From NCBI RefSeq assembly GCF_002754375.1, contig NZ_PEFF01000001.1, forward strand, positions 3,737,501 through 3,801,500: a stretch of DNA of 64,000 nt, given 5' to 3'. Made by a program: the position numbers and the translations under genes. This DNA is from Variovorax sp. 54 (lineage in GTDB: Bacteria > Pseudomonadota > Gammaproteobacteria > Burkholderiales > Burkholderiaceae_C). The notes under the pieces were generated by a model that saw only the letters and a program-made list of their open reading frames with translations, made no database searches and was not told the origin of the DNA. Positions 17,353 through 25,505 of this stretch are shown here, piece by piece; positions within the stretch are counted from its first letter, which is position 1, and each line of letters begins with the position of its first letter.

Positions 17353-19170
17353 CTACGACGACGGCGTTGGCTGCTGCTGGGCCCGCAGCAGCACGCGCCG
17401 CAGGTCGTCCGGCTGCACCGGCTTGCGCAGCGCGTGCCAGCCGCGCGTGGCGGCCAGTTGCTGCGTGGCTTCGGTGATGTCGGCCGAGATCAGCGCGATC
17501 GTCAGCGTGGGCTTGCGCTGCGCCAGCCGCTCGGCCAGCGCGATGCCGTTGAACGCGCCGGGCAGGCGGATGTCGCACAGCGCCACGTCGAGCGCGTCCA
17601 GGTCGGCCAGCGCGAGCGCTTCGGCGGCGCTGGCGTAGACGCGCGGCGCCACCTGCCAGTGCCGCAGCAGCGCCGAGAGGCTGTCGGCCACCACGATGTT
17701 GTCTTCGACCACCAGCACGGCGAGGCCGGGGCGCAGCACGGCGTCGGCATCGAGTTCGTCCATCGCCACCGAGGGCGCAGGCGCCGGCAAGGCCGCCGCA
17801 CCGGGGCGGGCCGCCGGCAGCTCGAAGCTGAAGACCGAGCCCTTGCCTGGCGCCGAGCGCAGCGCGACCTCGATGCCGAGCTGCCCCGCCAGCCGTCGCA
17901 CGATCGCCAGCCCCAGGCCGTGGCCGTGCTGCAGGTTGCGCTCCACGTTGCCGACCTGCTCGAAGTCGTCGAACACGCGCGCCTGCGATTCGGCCGCGAT
18001 GCCGATGCCGCTGTCGCGCACCTCGACGCGCCATGCGCGCCCGGTGTCTGCGGCGGGCCGACGGCGCGCCCGCACCGCCAGCAGCACGCGCCCGCGCGGC
18101 GTGAACTTGAGGGCGTTGTCCAGCAGGTTGGAGAGCACGCGGCGCAGCGCCACGGCGTCGGTCCAGGCGATGGCTTCGGAAGGGCAGCGCACGGCGACGC
18201 GGCCTTCGCCAGCTTGCCGCGCCAGCTCGTGCAGCAGCGGCACGAGCGCCACGGCCGCCGGCCGCAGCGGATCGACCGCGGCCTCGATGCGGCCGATTTC
18301 GAGCAGCTGGTTGGTCAGGGCCTCGAGCGCCTGCTGCGCGCGCGAGAGCGAGGCCACCGTGTGCTGCACCGCCGTGCTGTCGGTGCCGTGCTGCAGCTGC
18401 TGGCGCAGCACCTCGGTCTGCAGCCCGATGGCCATCACCGGCTGGCGCAGGTCGTGGTTGGCCGCCGAGAAGAAGCGCAGTCGCTCGGCCTGGGCCTGCT
18501 CGGAGGCGCGCAGGCCGGCCAGCGCCTGTTCGCGCAGCGTGCGCTCGTTCAGGCGCAGGCCGATGTTCTCCTCGAGCTGGCGCGAATGGTCGGCCACCAG
18601 CTTCCACATCATGGCGGTCAGGCCGATGCCGATCACCGCGACGGCCATCATCACCGGCGCCCCGAGCCACAGGCCCGTGACGATCACCGGCGCCAGCAGC
18701 AGCGTGATCGCCAGCTGCGTGGCCGGCGTGTAGAACGACACCGAGAACGCCGACGACAGCGTCATGCCCATGAGGATCAGGCCCAGCAGCAGTTGCAGCT
18801 CGGGGCGCTCGGGGTTGAACAGCAGCACACCCGCCAGGCCGTGCGCCAGCTCCCAGACAGCCGTGCGTAGCGTGTGCTGGCGCTGCGCCTCGCGCAGATT
18901 CGTGGGCGTGAACGGCTCGGGCAGGCGCTGCGGAAAGAAGCCGCGCATCACCGTCACCCCGGTCACGAGTGCCAGCCACACCAGCGCGCGCAACGGCGAG
19001 AACTGCCAGGCAAAAAGCGCCGCCACGCCGCAGTTGAGCAGGTACTGCACCAGCAGCACCGGCCCGAGCGGGCGGATCGACAACCGCAGCACTTCGCACT
19101 GGATCGCGAAGCGGTTGTCGCCGCCGCGGGCGTCTGTCGGGGCGGCCGCGGAGGCGGGGGTGGGCGTCAT
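17353..19170 (-). CDS. Hybrid sensor histidine kinase/response regulator
   Basis: A 605-residue protein. An N-terminal block of about six membrane helices (residues 35-190) is followed by a coiled segment, a HisKA dimerisation domain with the phosphorylated H239 (AANHDLRQPVMAIG), a HATPase domain (DNALKFTPRGRV, DSGIGI, GHGLGLAIVRRLAG) and a C-terminal receiver domain with phosphoacceptor D533 (VALCDIRLPG). There is no DNA-binding output domain. The track's longer start uses TTG; ATG at 19170 is preferred. It lies 50 bases upstream of cytochrome b561 on the same strand and 42 bases from a divergent methyltransferase gene. The signal is unknown. Confidence 0.92.
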   Translation of the reverse strand: MTPTPASAAAPTDARGGDNRFAIQCEVLRLSIRPLGPVLLVQYLLNCGVAALFAWQFSPLRALVWLALVTGVTVMRGFFPQRLPEPFTPTNLREAQRQHTLRTAVWELAHGLAGVLLFNPERPELQLLLGLILMGMTLSSAFSVSFYTPATQLAITLLLAPVIVTGLWLGAPVMMAVAVIGIGLTAMMWKLVADHSRQLEENIGLRLNERTLREQALAGLRASEQAQAERLRFFSAANHDLRQPVMAIGLQTEVLRQQLQHGTDSTAVQHTVASLSRAQQALEALTNQLLEIGRIEAAVDPLRPAAVALVPLLHELARQAGEGRVAVRCPSEAIAWTDAVALRRVLSNLLDNALKFTPRGRVLLAVRARRRPAADTGRAWRVEVRDSGIGIAAESQARVFDDFEQVGNVERNLQHGHGLGLAIVRRLAGQLGIEVALRSAPGKGSVFSFELPAARPGAAALPAPAPSVAMDELDADAVLRPGLAVLVVEDNIVVADSLSALLRHWQVAPRVYASAAEALALADLDALDVALCDIRLPGAFNGIALAERLAQRKPTLTIALISADITEATQQLAATRGWHALRKPVQPDDLRRVLLRAQQQPTPSS

Positions 19171-19212
19171 GGGCAAATCGACTATATAGAGAAGGCCCGC
19201 GACGCGGCGACA

Positions 19213-20505
19213 ATGGGAGCCCTTAGCGGGCTTCCCGATGGCCGACTTTCCGTGAACGATCTCTCATTTTTCCTGCCTTGCGCCGCCGGCGTCGAGGAAT
19301 TCCTTGCCCAGGAGGTGCATGGCCTGACCGGCCGCAGCGGGCAAGATTTGCTCACGCTGCGGGGCGGTGTGCGCGTGCGCGCCGACTGGCGCGACGGCCT
19401 CAAGCTCAACCTGCACAGCCGGCTTGCGCAGCGCGTGCTGGTCGAGCTGGCCCATGGGCCGTACCGCAACGAGAACGACCTGTACGCCATCGCCAACGCC
19501 GTGGCCTGGGAGATCTGGTTCACGCCCAAGCAGACCTTCAAGATCGAGACCACGGCCCAGCACAGCCCGCTGCAGAGCCTGAACTTCGCCACCTTGCGCA
19601 TCAAGGACGCCGTGGCCGACCGCTTCCGGGCCAAGGCGAACGGCGTGCGCCCGAGCATCGAGACCCAGTGGCCCGACTGCCGCATCTTTGCGCACCTGAC
19701 CACCGACAGCTGCACGCTGTACATCGACACCTCGGGCGAGCCGCTGTTCAAGCGCGGCTGGCGCCAGGACAAGGGCGACGCCCCGCTGAAGGAAACCCTG
19801 GCCGCCGCCATGCTGGCCGCCAGCGGCTGGTGGAACCCCGAAACCGGCGAGGTCGCCCAGGCCCCGCTGTACGACCCCTGCTGCGGCAGCGGCACCATCG
19901 CCATCGAGGCCGCGCAGATTGCCAGCGGCATCGCGGCGGGCTCGCTGCGGCGCTTCGGCTTCGAGAAGCTGCTGCCGTTCCAGCCGCACGTCTGGGCGGC
20001 GATCCAGAAGGAAGCGGTCAACGCGCAGCATGCGAGCGACATCGCCGTCTTCGGCTCCGACGTGTCGCACCGCATGGTCGACTTTGCCGAGCGCAACGCC
20101 GAACGCGCGGGTGTGGCGGGCGCCATCGAGTTCCGCGGCGGCGACGCCTTGCAGCGCATGCCGCCGGCCGAAGGCGGCGTGATCATGCTCAACCCGCCGT
20201 ACGGCGAGCGGATCGAGGTCGGCGGCGTGGCCCGCTTCGGCGCCCGCGAAGCCGCCCAGACCCCGGGTGATGGGGAAGGCGGCGATGGTGGCGACTTCTT
20301 TCCACAGCTCGCCACCCACTGGAAGAAAAACTATCCGGGCTGGACCGCCTGGGTGCTCACGCCCGACCTGAAGCTGCCCAAGCAGATGCGCCTGAAAGAG
20401 TCGCGCCGCGTGCCGATGTGGAACGGCCCCATCGAATGCCGGTTGTTCCGCTTCGACATGGTCCGGGGCTCGAACCGGGCTGCGCCGCCAGACGCCGCCA
20501 CTTGA
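19213..20505 (+). CDS. THUMP-domain 23S rRNA N2-guanine methyltransferase (RlmL N-half-like)
   Basis: A 430-residue SAM-dependent RNA methyltransferase of the RlmL/YcbY/YpsC group. An N-terminal ferredoxin-like plus THUMP region (residues 15-165) binds RNA; the methyltransferase fold follows with DPCCGSGTIAIEAA near residue 218 (SAM binding) and the catalytic NPPYGER near residue 328. The family methylates G2445 of 23S rRNA. The second, RlmK-like half of E. coli RlmL is absent. The start could instead be GTG at 19252 (VNDLSFFLPCAAG), which fits homologues that begin with that motif; ATG 19213 adds 13 residues. Confidence 0.88.
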   Translation: MGALSGLPDGRLSVNDLSFFLPCAAGVEEFLAQEVHGLTGRSGQDLLTLRGGVRVRADWRDGLKLNLHSRLAQRVLVELAHGPYRNENDLYAIANAVAWEIWFTPKQTFKIETTAQHSPLQSLNFATLRIKDAVADRFRAKANGVRPSIETQWPDCRIFAHLTTDSCTLYIDTSGEPLFKRGWRQDKGDAPLKETLAAAMLAASGWWNPETGEVAQAPLYDPCCGSGTIAIEAAQIASGIAAGSLRRFGFEKLLPFQPHVWAAIQKEAVNAQHASDIAVFGSDVSHRMVDFAERNAERAGVAGAIEFRGGDALQRMPPAEGGVIMLNPPYGERIEVGGVARFGAREAAQTPGDGEGGDGGDFFPQLATHWKKNYPGWTAWVLTPDLKLPKQMRLKESRRVPMWNGPIECRLFRFDMVRGSNRAAPPDAAT

Positions 20506-20506
20506 A

Positions 20507-20821
20507 CTAGCTCTGCAGCTTCAGGCCGACGATTCCCAGGAAAATCAGCCCGATGCACACCAGCCGCAGCGGCGCGGCGCTTTCCTGGAAAAAGAAGATG
20601 CCGATCAGCGTGACGCCGATGGCGCCGATGCCGGTCCAGATCGCGTAGGCGGTCCCGACCGGCAGCGTCTTCATCGCGGCGGTGAGCAGCACGATGCTCG
20701 CCAGCGCGGCGCCCAGGCCCAGCGCGCCGGCGCCGGGGCGCTCCCAGCCCGCCGCGGCCTTCAGCGCGAGGGCCATCACGATCTCCACCAATCCGGCGGC
20801 AAGCAGCAGCAACCAGGCCAT
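20507..20821 (-). CDS. gdx: SMR-family exporter of the Gdx/SugE type
   Basis: A 104-residue four-helix small multidrug-resistance protein. The membrane glutamate is in GLVEIVMALALK (residue 13), and LPVGTAYAIWTGIGAIG and LGIVGLKL match SugE/Gdx closely, a subgroup that exports guanidinium in exchange for protons rather than hydrophobic drugs. A GGAGG ribosome site lies about 10 bases before the start. It is transcribed away from a LysR gene across 120 bases. I see no clear guanidine riboswitch in that leader, so the LysR protein is the likely regulator. Confidence 0.88.
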   Translation of the reverse strand: MAWLLLLAAGLVEIVMALALKAAAGWERPGAGALGLGAALASIVLLTAAMKTLPVGTAYAIWTGIGAIGVTLIGIFFFQESAAPLRLVCIGLIFLGIVGLKLQS

Positions 20822-20898
20822 GGGGTTCGACCTCCGTGTGATGTGGATGCGGGGCGGGCGAATCGCAGCCCCCTGCGGACGACTGTAGGATCGGCGCG

Positions 20899-20918
20899 TT
20901 TGCAAAGCCATTCGCAAA
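20899..20918. promoter_or_regulatory. Probable LysR operator between gdx and lysR
   Basis: TTTGC and GCAAA are separated by ten bases (TTTGC-N10-GCAAA), an interrupted palindrome containing the T-N11-A pattern of LysR sites. It lies midway in the divergent gap, 23 bases before the LysR start. Confidence 0.5.
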
Positions 20919-20941
20919 AATCGCATCCGAGGTATGCACAA

Positions 20942-21841
20942 ATGCAGGACGCAGACTGGGACGACTTTCGCGTGTTCCTGGCCGTGGGCCAGGCCGGATC
21001 GCTCTCCGGCGCCGCGCGCCAGCTGGGCGTCAACCACTCCACCGTGCTGCGGCGCCTGGGCGCGCTCGAGGCGCGCATGGCGGTGCGCCTGTTCGACCGC
21101 TTGCCCGCCGGCTACGCGATGACGCTGGCCGGCGAGGCGCTGCGCGAGCGCCTGCAGGGCGTGGGCGAGCAGATCGACGCCGCGCAGCGCCACCTCATGG
21201 GGCTCGACCTGCGGCTGACCGGCGTCATCCGCATCACCAGCACCGACACCTTCATGGCCGGGCTGCTCGGGCCGATCCTGGCGGACTTTCGCGCGCTGCA
21301 CCCGGGCATCGAGCTGCAGGTGGTGATGAACAACCTCTTCCTGAGCCTCACCAAACGCGAAGCCGACGTGGCGATCCGCCCGACCAACGCCCCGCCGGAC
21401 CACCTGGTCGGGCGCCGGGCAGGGCGCCTGCAGACAGCGGTGTACGCGTCGAAGGCCTACCTCGCGAAGCACCCGGCGAAGACTCCGCTGGCTGCGTACG
21501 ACTGGGTCGCGCCCGATGACGGTTTGTCGCACCTGATGCAGGCGAAATGGCTGCGCGAGCAGGTGCCGCCGGCGCGGATCGCGGCGCGCGTCGACAGCCT
21601 CGTCGGCATGACGCAGCTCGTGAAGCGCGGCATGGGCCTGGGCATGCTCCTGTGCATGCTGGCCGATGCGGACGACGAGCTGGTGCAGGTCGAGGCGCCG
21701 AGGGAGGCGCTCGACACGCAGGTCTGGGTGCTGACGCATCCCGACCTGAAGGAGGTCGCGCGGATCAAGGCCTTCACCGACTTCGCCTACGCACGGCTCG
21801 TTGCCGACGCGAAGGTGCTGGCGATGCCGTCAGGGTGCTAG
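20942..21841 (+). CDS. LysR-family transcriptional regulator
   Basis: A 299-residue LysR-type regulator with the N-terminal helix-turn-helix DDFRVFLAVGQAGSLSGAARQLGVNHSTVLRRL and an effector-binding domain. The frame is fixed by the ATG at 20942; another ATG at 20934 is in a different frame. It is divergent from gdx, with an interrupted palindrome in the shared gap, so control of gdx and of itself is likely (inference). The gene after it, a PIN-domain protein, is 54 bases downstream on the same strand. Confidence 0.9.
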   Translation: MQDADWDDFRVFLAVGQAGSLSGAARQLGVNHSTVLRRLGALEARMAVRLFDRLPAGYAMTLAGEALRERLQGVGEQIDAAQRHLMGLDLRLTGVIRITSTDTFMAGLLGPILADFRALHPGIELQVVMNNLFLSLTKREADVAIRPTNAPPDHLVGRRAGRLQTAVYASKAYLAKHPAKTPLAAYDWVAPDDGLSHLMQAKWLREQVPPARIAARVDSLVGMTQLVKRGMGLGMLLCMLADADDELVQVEAPREALDTQVWVLTHPDLKEVARIKAFTDFAYARLVADAKVLAMPSGC

Positions 21842-21895
21842 AAGCCCGGGCGCCGCATGGTGCAACATCGGCGATAGACAGATTTCACGCGACCC

Positions 21896-22327
21896 ATGAC
21901 CTTGCCAGCCCCCGACCTCGTCGTCATCGACACCAACATCGCCCTCGACCTGCTGGTCTTCGAAGACCCCGCCTGGGCCCCGCTGGTCGACGACCTTGCA
22001 CGCGGCGCGCGGCGCTGGCTGGCCACGCCCGCGATGCGCAGCGAACTGGAACGCGTGCTGGGTTACCCGCTGATCGCCCGGCGCATGGCGCAGCGCGAAC
22101 TGACGATTCCTGTCGTGCTCGCGGATTTCGATGCGCGTGTGCAGCTGGTGACCGAGGTGCCGGCGCGTGCGCCCTGCGTGTGCAGCGATCCGGACGACCA
22201 GGTGTTCATCGACCTGTCTGTGGCGCATGGAGCGCAGCTGTTCAGCAAGGACAAGGCGGTGCTGTCGATGAAGAAGCGGCTGGCGCTGCGGGGGGTGGTG
22301 GTGCGGTCGGCGCCCGGTCAGGCATGA
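21896..22327 (+). CDS. PIN-domain (PIN_3-type) putative ribonuclease
   Basis: A 143-residue PIN-domain protein. Acidic residues expected for the metal site are seen: VVIDTNIALDLL (Asp near residue 12), the ELERVLGYP segment with its Glu, and CSDPDDQVFIDLSVAHGAQLFSKDK with several Asp. PIN domains are usually toxins of VapBC-type modules that cleave tRNA or rRNA. No antitoxin-sized gene lies next to it in either direction, so it is either an orphan, a chromosomal remnant, or has another function. A hairpin follows the stop. Confidence 0.82.
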   Translation: MTLPAPDLVVIDTNIALDLLVFEDPAWAPLVDDLARGARRWLATPAMRSELERVLGYPLIARRMAQRELTIPVVLADFDARVQLVTEVPARAPCVCSDPDDQVFIDLSVAHGAQLFSKDKAVLSMKKRLALRGVVVRSAPGQA

Positions 22328-22365
22328 CAAACTCCACGCATCGCGAAGGCGGTGCGTGGAGTTTG
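22328..22365 (+). terminator. Hairpin after the PIN gene, possible terminator
   Basis: CAAACTCCACGC (22328-22339) and GCGTGGAGTTTG (22354-22365) are a perfect 12-bp inverted repeat around a 14-base loop. Only a weak T-rich stretch follows, so termination is likely but not certain. Confidence 0.6.
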
Positions 22366-22438
22366 ACGATTGTTATCAGTGTGATCGCGATGCGGCTCGC
22401 AAACTGCGCGACCTGTTTTCCTCCCAAGGAAGTCGTCG

Positions 22439-23179
22439 ATGCCGCGCACGCTGTCTGTTTCTTCTGCCGCGATCCCTGTTGTTCTTGGTCGGCCTGCACT
22501 GGAGCCTGTGCGGCTGTCAGGGCATGAGGGGCTGAACAGCCTCTTTGCCTACGAGCTGTTCCTCAAGACCCCGGATGCGCTGGGCCTGTCTGGCGTCTCT
22601 TCTTCAGCAGACTTCGACCTCGATGCCTTCATCGGCCGGGAGATCAGCTGCGAGATCGAACTCGATGGCTCTCCTCCTCGCCAGATCAACGCTCTGATCA
22701 CCGACGCGGCCCTGTGGGGCGAAGAAGGCCGCCACGTCCAGTACAAGCTCACCCTTCGCCCCTGGCTGCACATGGCCATCAGCACCGCCAAGCGATGGCT
22801 GGTCAGCGCAGCCGAAGGCATCCGCGGGTTCACGCACAAGAAGGGCGCCAAGCTCATCGCGAGCGAAGACCCGGTCGAGATTCAGGCGCACCGCGACGAG
22901 CTGATTCTGGTTGCGCACAAGGACGTCGTCATCAAGAGCGTGGAGGGCGAGCTGCACATCACCGCCAAGAAGAAGGTCGTGATCATCGGCGGCGGCAGCT
23001 ACTCCGAGTGGAGCGAGAGCGGCATCAAGCACGGCACGGCCGGTACCTGGCAGGAGCATGCGGCGCTGCATGCGCAGGTCGGGCCCATGAGTCGACCGGT
23101 GCCCGACGTGATGTTTCCGCGAGGAGATTTCACCGGAGAAAACGCCACCCAGGAAGGTGGCCACTTTCTCTCTCTGTAG
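22439..23179 (+). CDS. VgrG with in-frame internal deletion (T6SS spike remnant)
   Basis: A 246-residue protein whose two ends are both VgrG. Residues 1-118 match the gp27-like start of VgrG (LSGHEGLNSLFAYELFLKT, DAFIGREISCEIEL, ending LRPWLHMAISTAKRW). Residues 120-235 match the DUF2345 tail of VgrG (AAEGIRGFTHKKGAKLIA, HITAKKKVVIIGGGSY, HGTAGTW). The rest of gp27 and the gp5/OB-fold needle, normally several hundred residues, are missing, and the join near residue 119 is in frame. A full VgrG is about 650-900 residues. A good AAGGAAG ribosome site precedes the start. It may be a decayed spike or a small adaptor for the effector downstream; it is probably not a working spike on its own. Confidence 0.8.
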   Translation: MPRTLSVSSAAIPVVLGRPALEPVRLSGHEGLNSLFAYELFLKTPDALGLSGVSSSADFDLDAFIGREISCEIELDGSPPRQINALITDAALWGEEGRHVQYKLTLRPWLHMAISTAKRWLVSAAEGIRGFTHKKGAKLIASEDPVEIQAHRDELILVAHKDVVIKSVEGELHITAKKKVVIIGGGSYSEWSESGIKHGTAGTWQEHAALHAQVGPMSRPVPDVMFPRGDFTGENATQEGGHFLSL

Positions 23180-23189
23180 GCGTCACACC

Positions 23190-25505
23190 ATGATCATCAG
23201 CCCTCCATTCCTTCCCCGGCATCGCGCCAACCAGACCGATGCTGAGTGGGTCGATTTCGCCATGCCCCCACCTGCAGGTCGAGCCCCCGGAACCACGACG
23301 CCTGAAGGTTCATTTCCGGTGAGTGCATCACTGATGTGGCACAACGGAATCCATATCCAGGCCCCACAAGAAGGCGCAGGCTATGCCTCGGTGCGCGCCA
23401 TTGCAGCTGGACAGATCATCTTCGCGAAGGCGGGCAAGAAGGCCAACGCCGATCCCGCTGACCCTCAGAACTACAGCCCTGATGGTGCCCAGTGGACCGA
23501 CAACGGTATCGTCATTGTTCGGCACACAGCGGAAACCGGCGCCAGCAATGACGCAGCGGCAATACCGACCTCATTCACTTTCTACAGCCTCTACATGCAT
23601 CTGTCCGAGCTTGCTGTGGGGGAGGTCAAACCAGGGGACGAGCCCGTCGACATTCGGCGCAAAGCGCCATTAGGGAAACCGGGGTGCGTCTACAGCCACC
23701 CGGGGCAGATTCACTTCGAGATCTGCTGTGACACCGAAAGCCTGCAACGCATCCTGAATCGCACGCCGAGCTGGCAGGAGCGCGCACCCTCTGCTGCGCC
23801 AACAGCCGATGGGCGCACAGACGCAGTGTTTGGCAGCACTTTCATCTACCTGAGTGCGAGCACACCGACGAGCGTCAGCAGGCCGACTACTCATGTGCGT
23901 GCGCTCCGCGGGGGTGCCAGTGCTGCGACGGATCATGTGGCGCCGAACACGTTGCAAGAGGCGCGGTGGGTAGAGATTCGATATGAACGCGGTGATGCCA
24001 TCTTGCGCTGCTATGACGACCATGGAATTCCCATCGGAGGCTTGTTGCGAAACCCCGATTCCACGCTACCGGATACCCTAAAGAAGGGCCATTTTCTGCC
24101 GGATACCGAATACAACTTGTACAAGCAGGCGAGCGACCGTCACAAGAGCCTTGATGCGGCGACTCAGGCGTCCAGCAGCCCCAGCGGATGGTATGAATTG
24201 TTGCGTTTTGGCCGCAACCTAGGCTACGGCGTTGGAAGAGATCCACTTCCCGCAGAGGCAGCGCACTGGCGCAAGATCCCTACAGCGACGGGCTCGATCT
24301 GGGCCGACTTGAACGCACCAGGTACCTTCAAGTTCAGCGACGCGGACTTCCTTTCGATAACTGGCTGGAACTGCTACGACGATGATCCTAAGCCAACGAA
24401 TCAATTGTGTGAGTCCTATCACTTGCGTCGCCTGCTTAGCGATCCCAAGGCAGTGCGGGGGAAGGGCGAAAAGGTAGTGGAGAGCGAGGAGCGTCGAATG
24501 CTGGCCAGACGATTGGGAGCACCGATGTTGCAAGGTTTTTTGCGAAGGGCGATTTGTAAATTTCCCAGCGAATGGGATCAAAGCAATATTGAAACCCGTC
24601 ACCAGTGGTTGAGGGCGTTGGATGAAGGCCACAAGTTGGATATGGATGACAACTGGAAAAAATTCGTCAACCATCTTCGTGCGATGAGTTTCTCGGACTT
24701 GCCGGAAACGTATACGCAAGCCGATTGGAGATTTCATCCTGCTGAATTTATAAAAATCTTTAGGCAGTGCGGGTGGTTCGCAGAGTCGGAGCTTTCGCGT
24801 ATTTATCCGGAATCCATCTACAAATCCGTCAACAAGACGTCGAGTGAATATAAGAATATTTATCGGAATCCGTTGAATAGGGCATTCAGAAAGTATTCCC
24901 TGAACATCCCCGGCAGAGCTGCGCATTTTTTTGGTCAGTCCGCGCGAGAGAGTTACTATTTCATGATAGTTCGAGAAGTCTCCGTTAGGATTGATATTGC
25001 CATCAAGAATAATCACATCTCATTGCAGCCGGAGTATGGTGGGTATTTGAGAATCACGCCTTCAAATGTGAGCCAACTATCGTACTTTGTAAATGCCGTT
25101 AGTTACGAGGGGAATAGGGTGCTGGGAAATACGGATGCCGGAGATGGCATGAAATTTCGCGGCCGAGGGATGAAGCAGCTGACGGGAAGATTCAATTATT
25201 CGGTGTATTGGGTTTATCGTGGATGGCTTTCAATATCATCCTATGATGATGCATGGTTCGAAAATCCGAGGCGAACTGGACCTGTAATATCGAACCCGGA
25301 AACTGCAGGGGACGATCCCTTCAATGCCGTCGATACTGCATGCTATTACTGCGTTACACACCAAATTCCCGCAGAGGCCGATATGGGAGTCAGTGAGGCA
25401 ACTTCGCACGCAGTCAGCCACAGAGTCAATCCCGGGGAAAGGCCGCCATCCCCGGTAAGATGGAATGAAACCAGAAACGCCTATCTAGAGCTGGGCGATG
25501 AATAG
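23190..25505 (+). CDS. T6SS peptidoglycan-degrading effector: M23-like domain plus GH19 lysozyme-like domain
   Basis: A 771-residue protein without a signal peptide. The N-terminal domain (about 40-190) looks like an M23 endopeptidase: SLMWHNGIHIQAP with H51, VRAIAAGQIIFA, YSLYMHLSEL and PGQIHFEI with H175. Two usual zinc ligands differ: the Asp of HxGxD is His, and the first His of HxH is Gln173. The C-terminal domain (about 560-771) has GH19 features: FFGQSARES with the general-acid E587, and YEGNRVLGNTDAGDG with E640, followed by FRGRGMKQLTGRFNY. The middle is unassigned. It follows a VgrG remnant, and a probable immunity gene overlaps its stop. G+C and codon use drop from about 24500 on. 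A role in breaking the peptidoglycan of rival cells is inferred. Confidence 0.85.
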   Translation: MIISPPFLPRHRANQTDAEWVDFAMPPPAGRAPGTTTPEGSFPVSASLMWHNGIHIQAPQEGAGYASVRAIAAGQIIFAKAGKKANADPADPQNYSPDGAQWTDNGIVIVRHTAETGASNDAAAIPTSFTFYSLYMHLSELAVGEVKPGDEPVDIRRKAPLGKPGCVYSHPGQIHFEICCDTESLQRILNRTPSWQERAPSAAPTADGRTDAVFGSTFIYLSASTPTSVSRPTTHVRALRGGASAATDHVAPNTLQEARWVEIRYERGDAILRCYDDHGIPIGGLLRNPDSTLPDTLKKGHFLPDTEYNLYKQASDRHKSLDAATQASSSPSGWYELLRFGRNLGYGVGRDPLPAEAAHWRKIPTATGSIWADLNAPGTFKFSDADFLSITGWNCYDDDPKPTNQLCESYHLRRLLSDPKAVRGKGEKVVESEERRMLARRLGAPMLQGFLRRAICKFPSEWDQSNIETRHQWLRALDEGHKLDMDDNWKKFVNHLRAMSFSDLPETYTQADWRFHPAEFIKIFRQCGWFAESELSRIYPESIYKSVNKTSSEYKNIYRNPLNRAFRKYSLNIPGRAAHFFGQSARESYYFMIVREVSVRIDIAIKNNHISLQPEYGGYLRITPSNVSQLSYFVNAVSYEGNRVLGNTDAGDGMKFRGRGMKQLTGRFNYSVYWVYRGWLSISSYDDAWFENPRRTGPVISNPETAGDDPFNAVDTACYYCVTHQIPAEADMGVSEATSHAVSHRVNPGERPPSPVRWNETRNAYLELGDE

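Noticed and set aside
16655..19213. Apparent fusion of kinase-region sequence with cytochrome b561
   Set aside because: The upstream part is in another frame than the kinase and has no motif; the cytochrome has its own start at 17302.
20822..20941. Guanidine riboswitch upstream of gdx
   Set aside because: I could not see the conserved riboswitch pattern; the gap contains a LysR-like palindrome. A covariance search would settle it.
24219..25016. 265-codon minus-strand frame inside the effector gene
   Set aside because: No family match and the plus-strand GH19 and other features explain the sequence.
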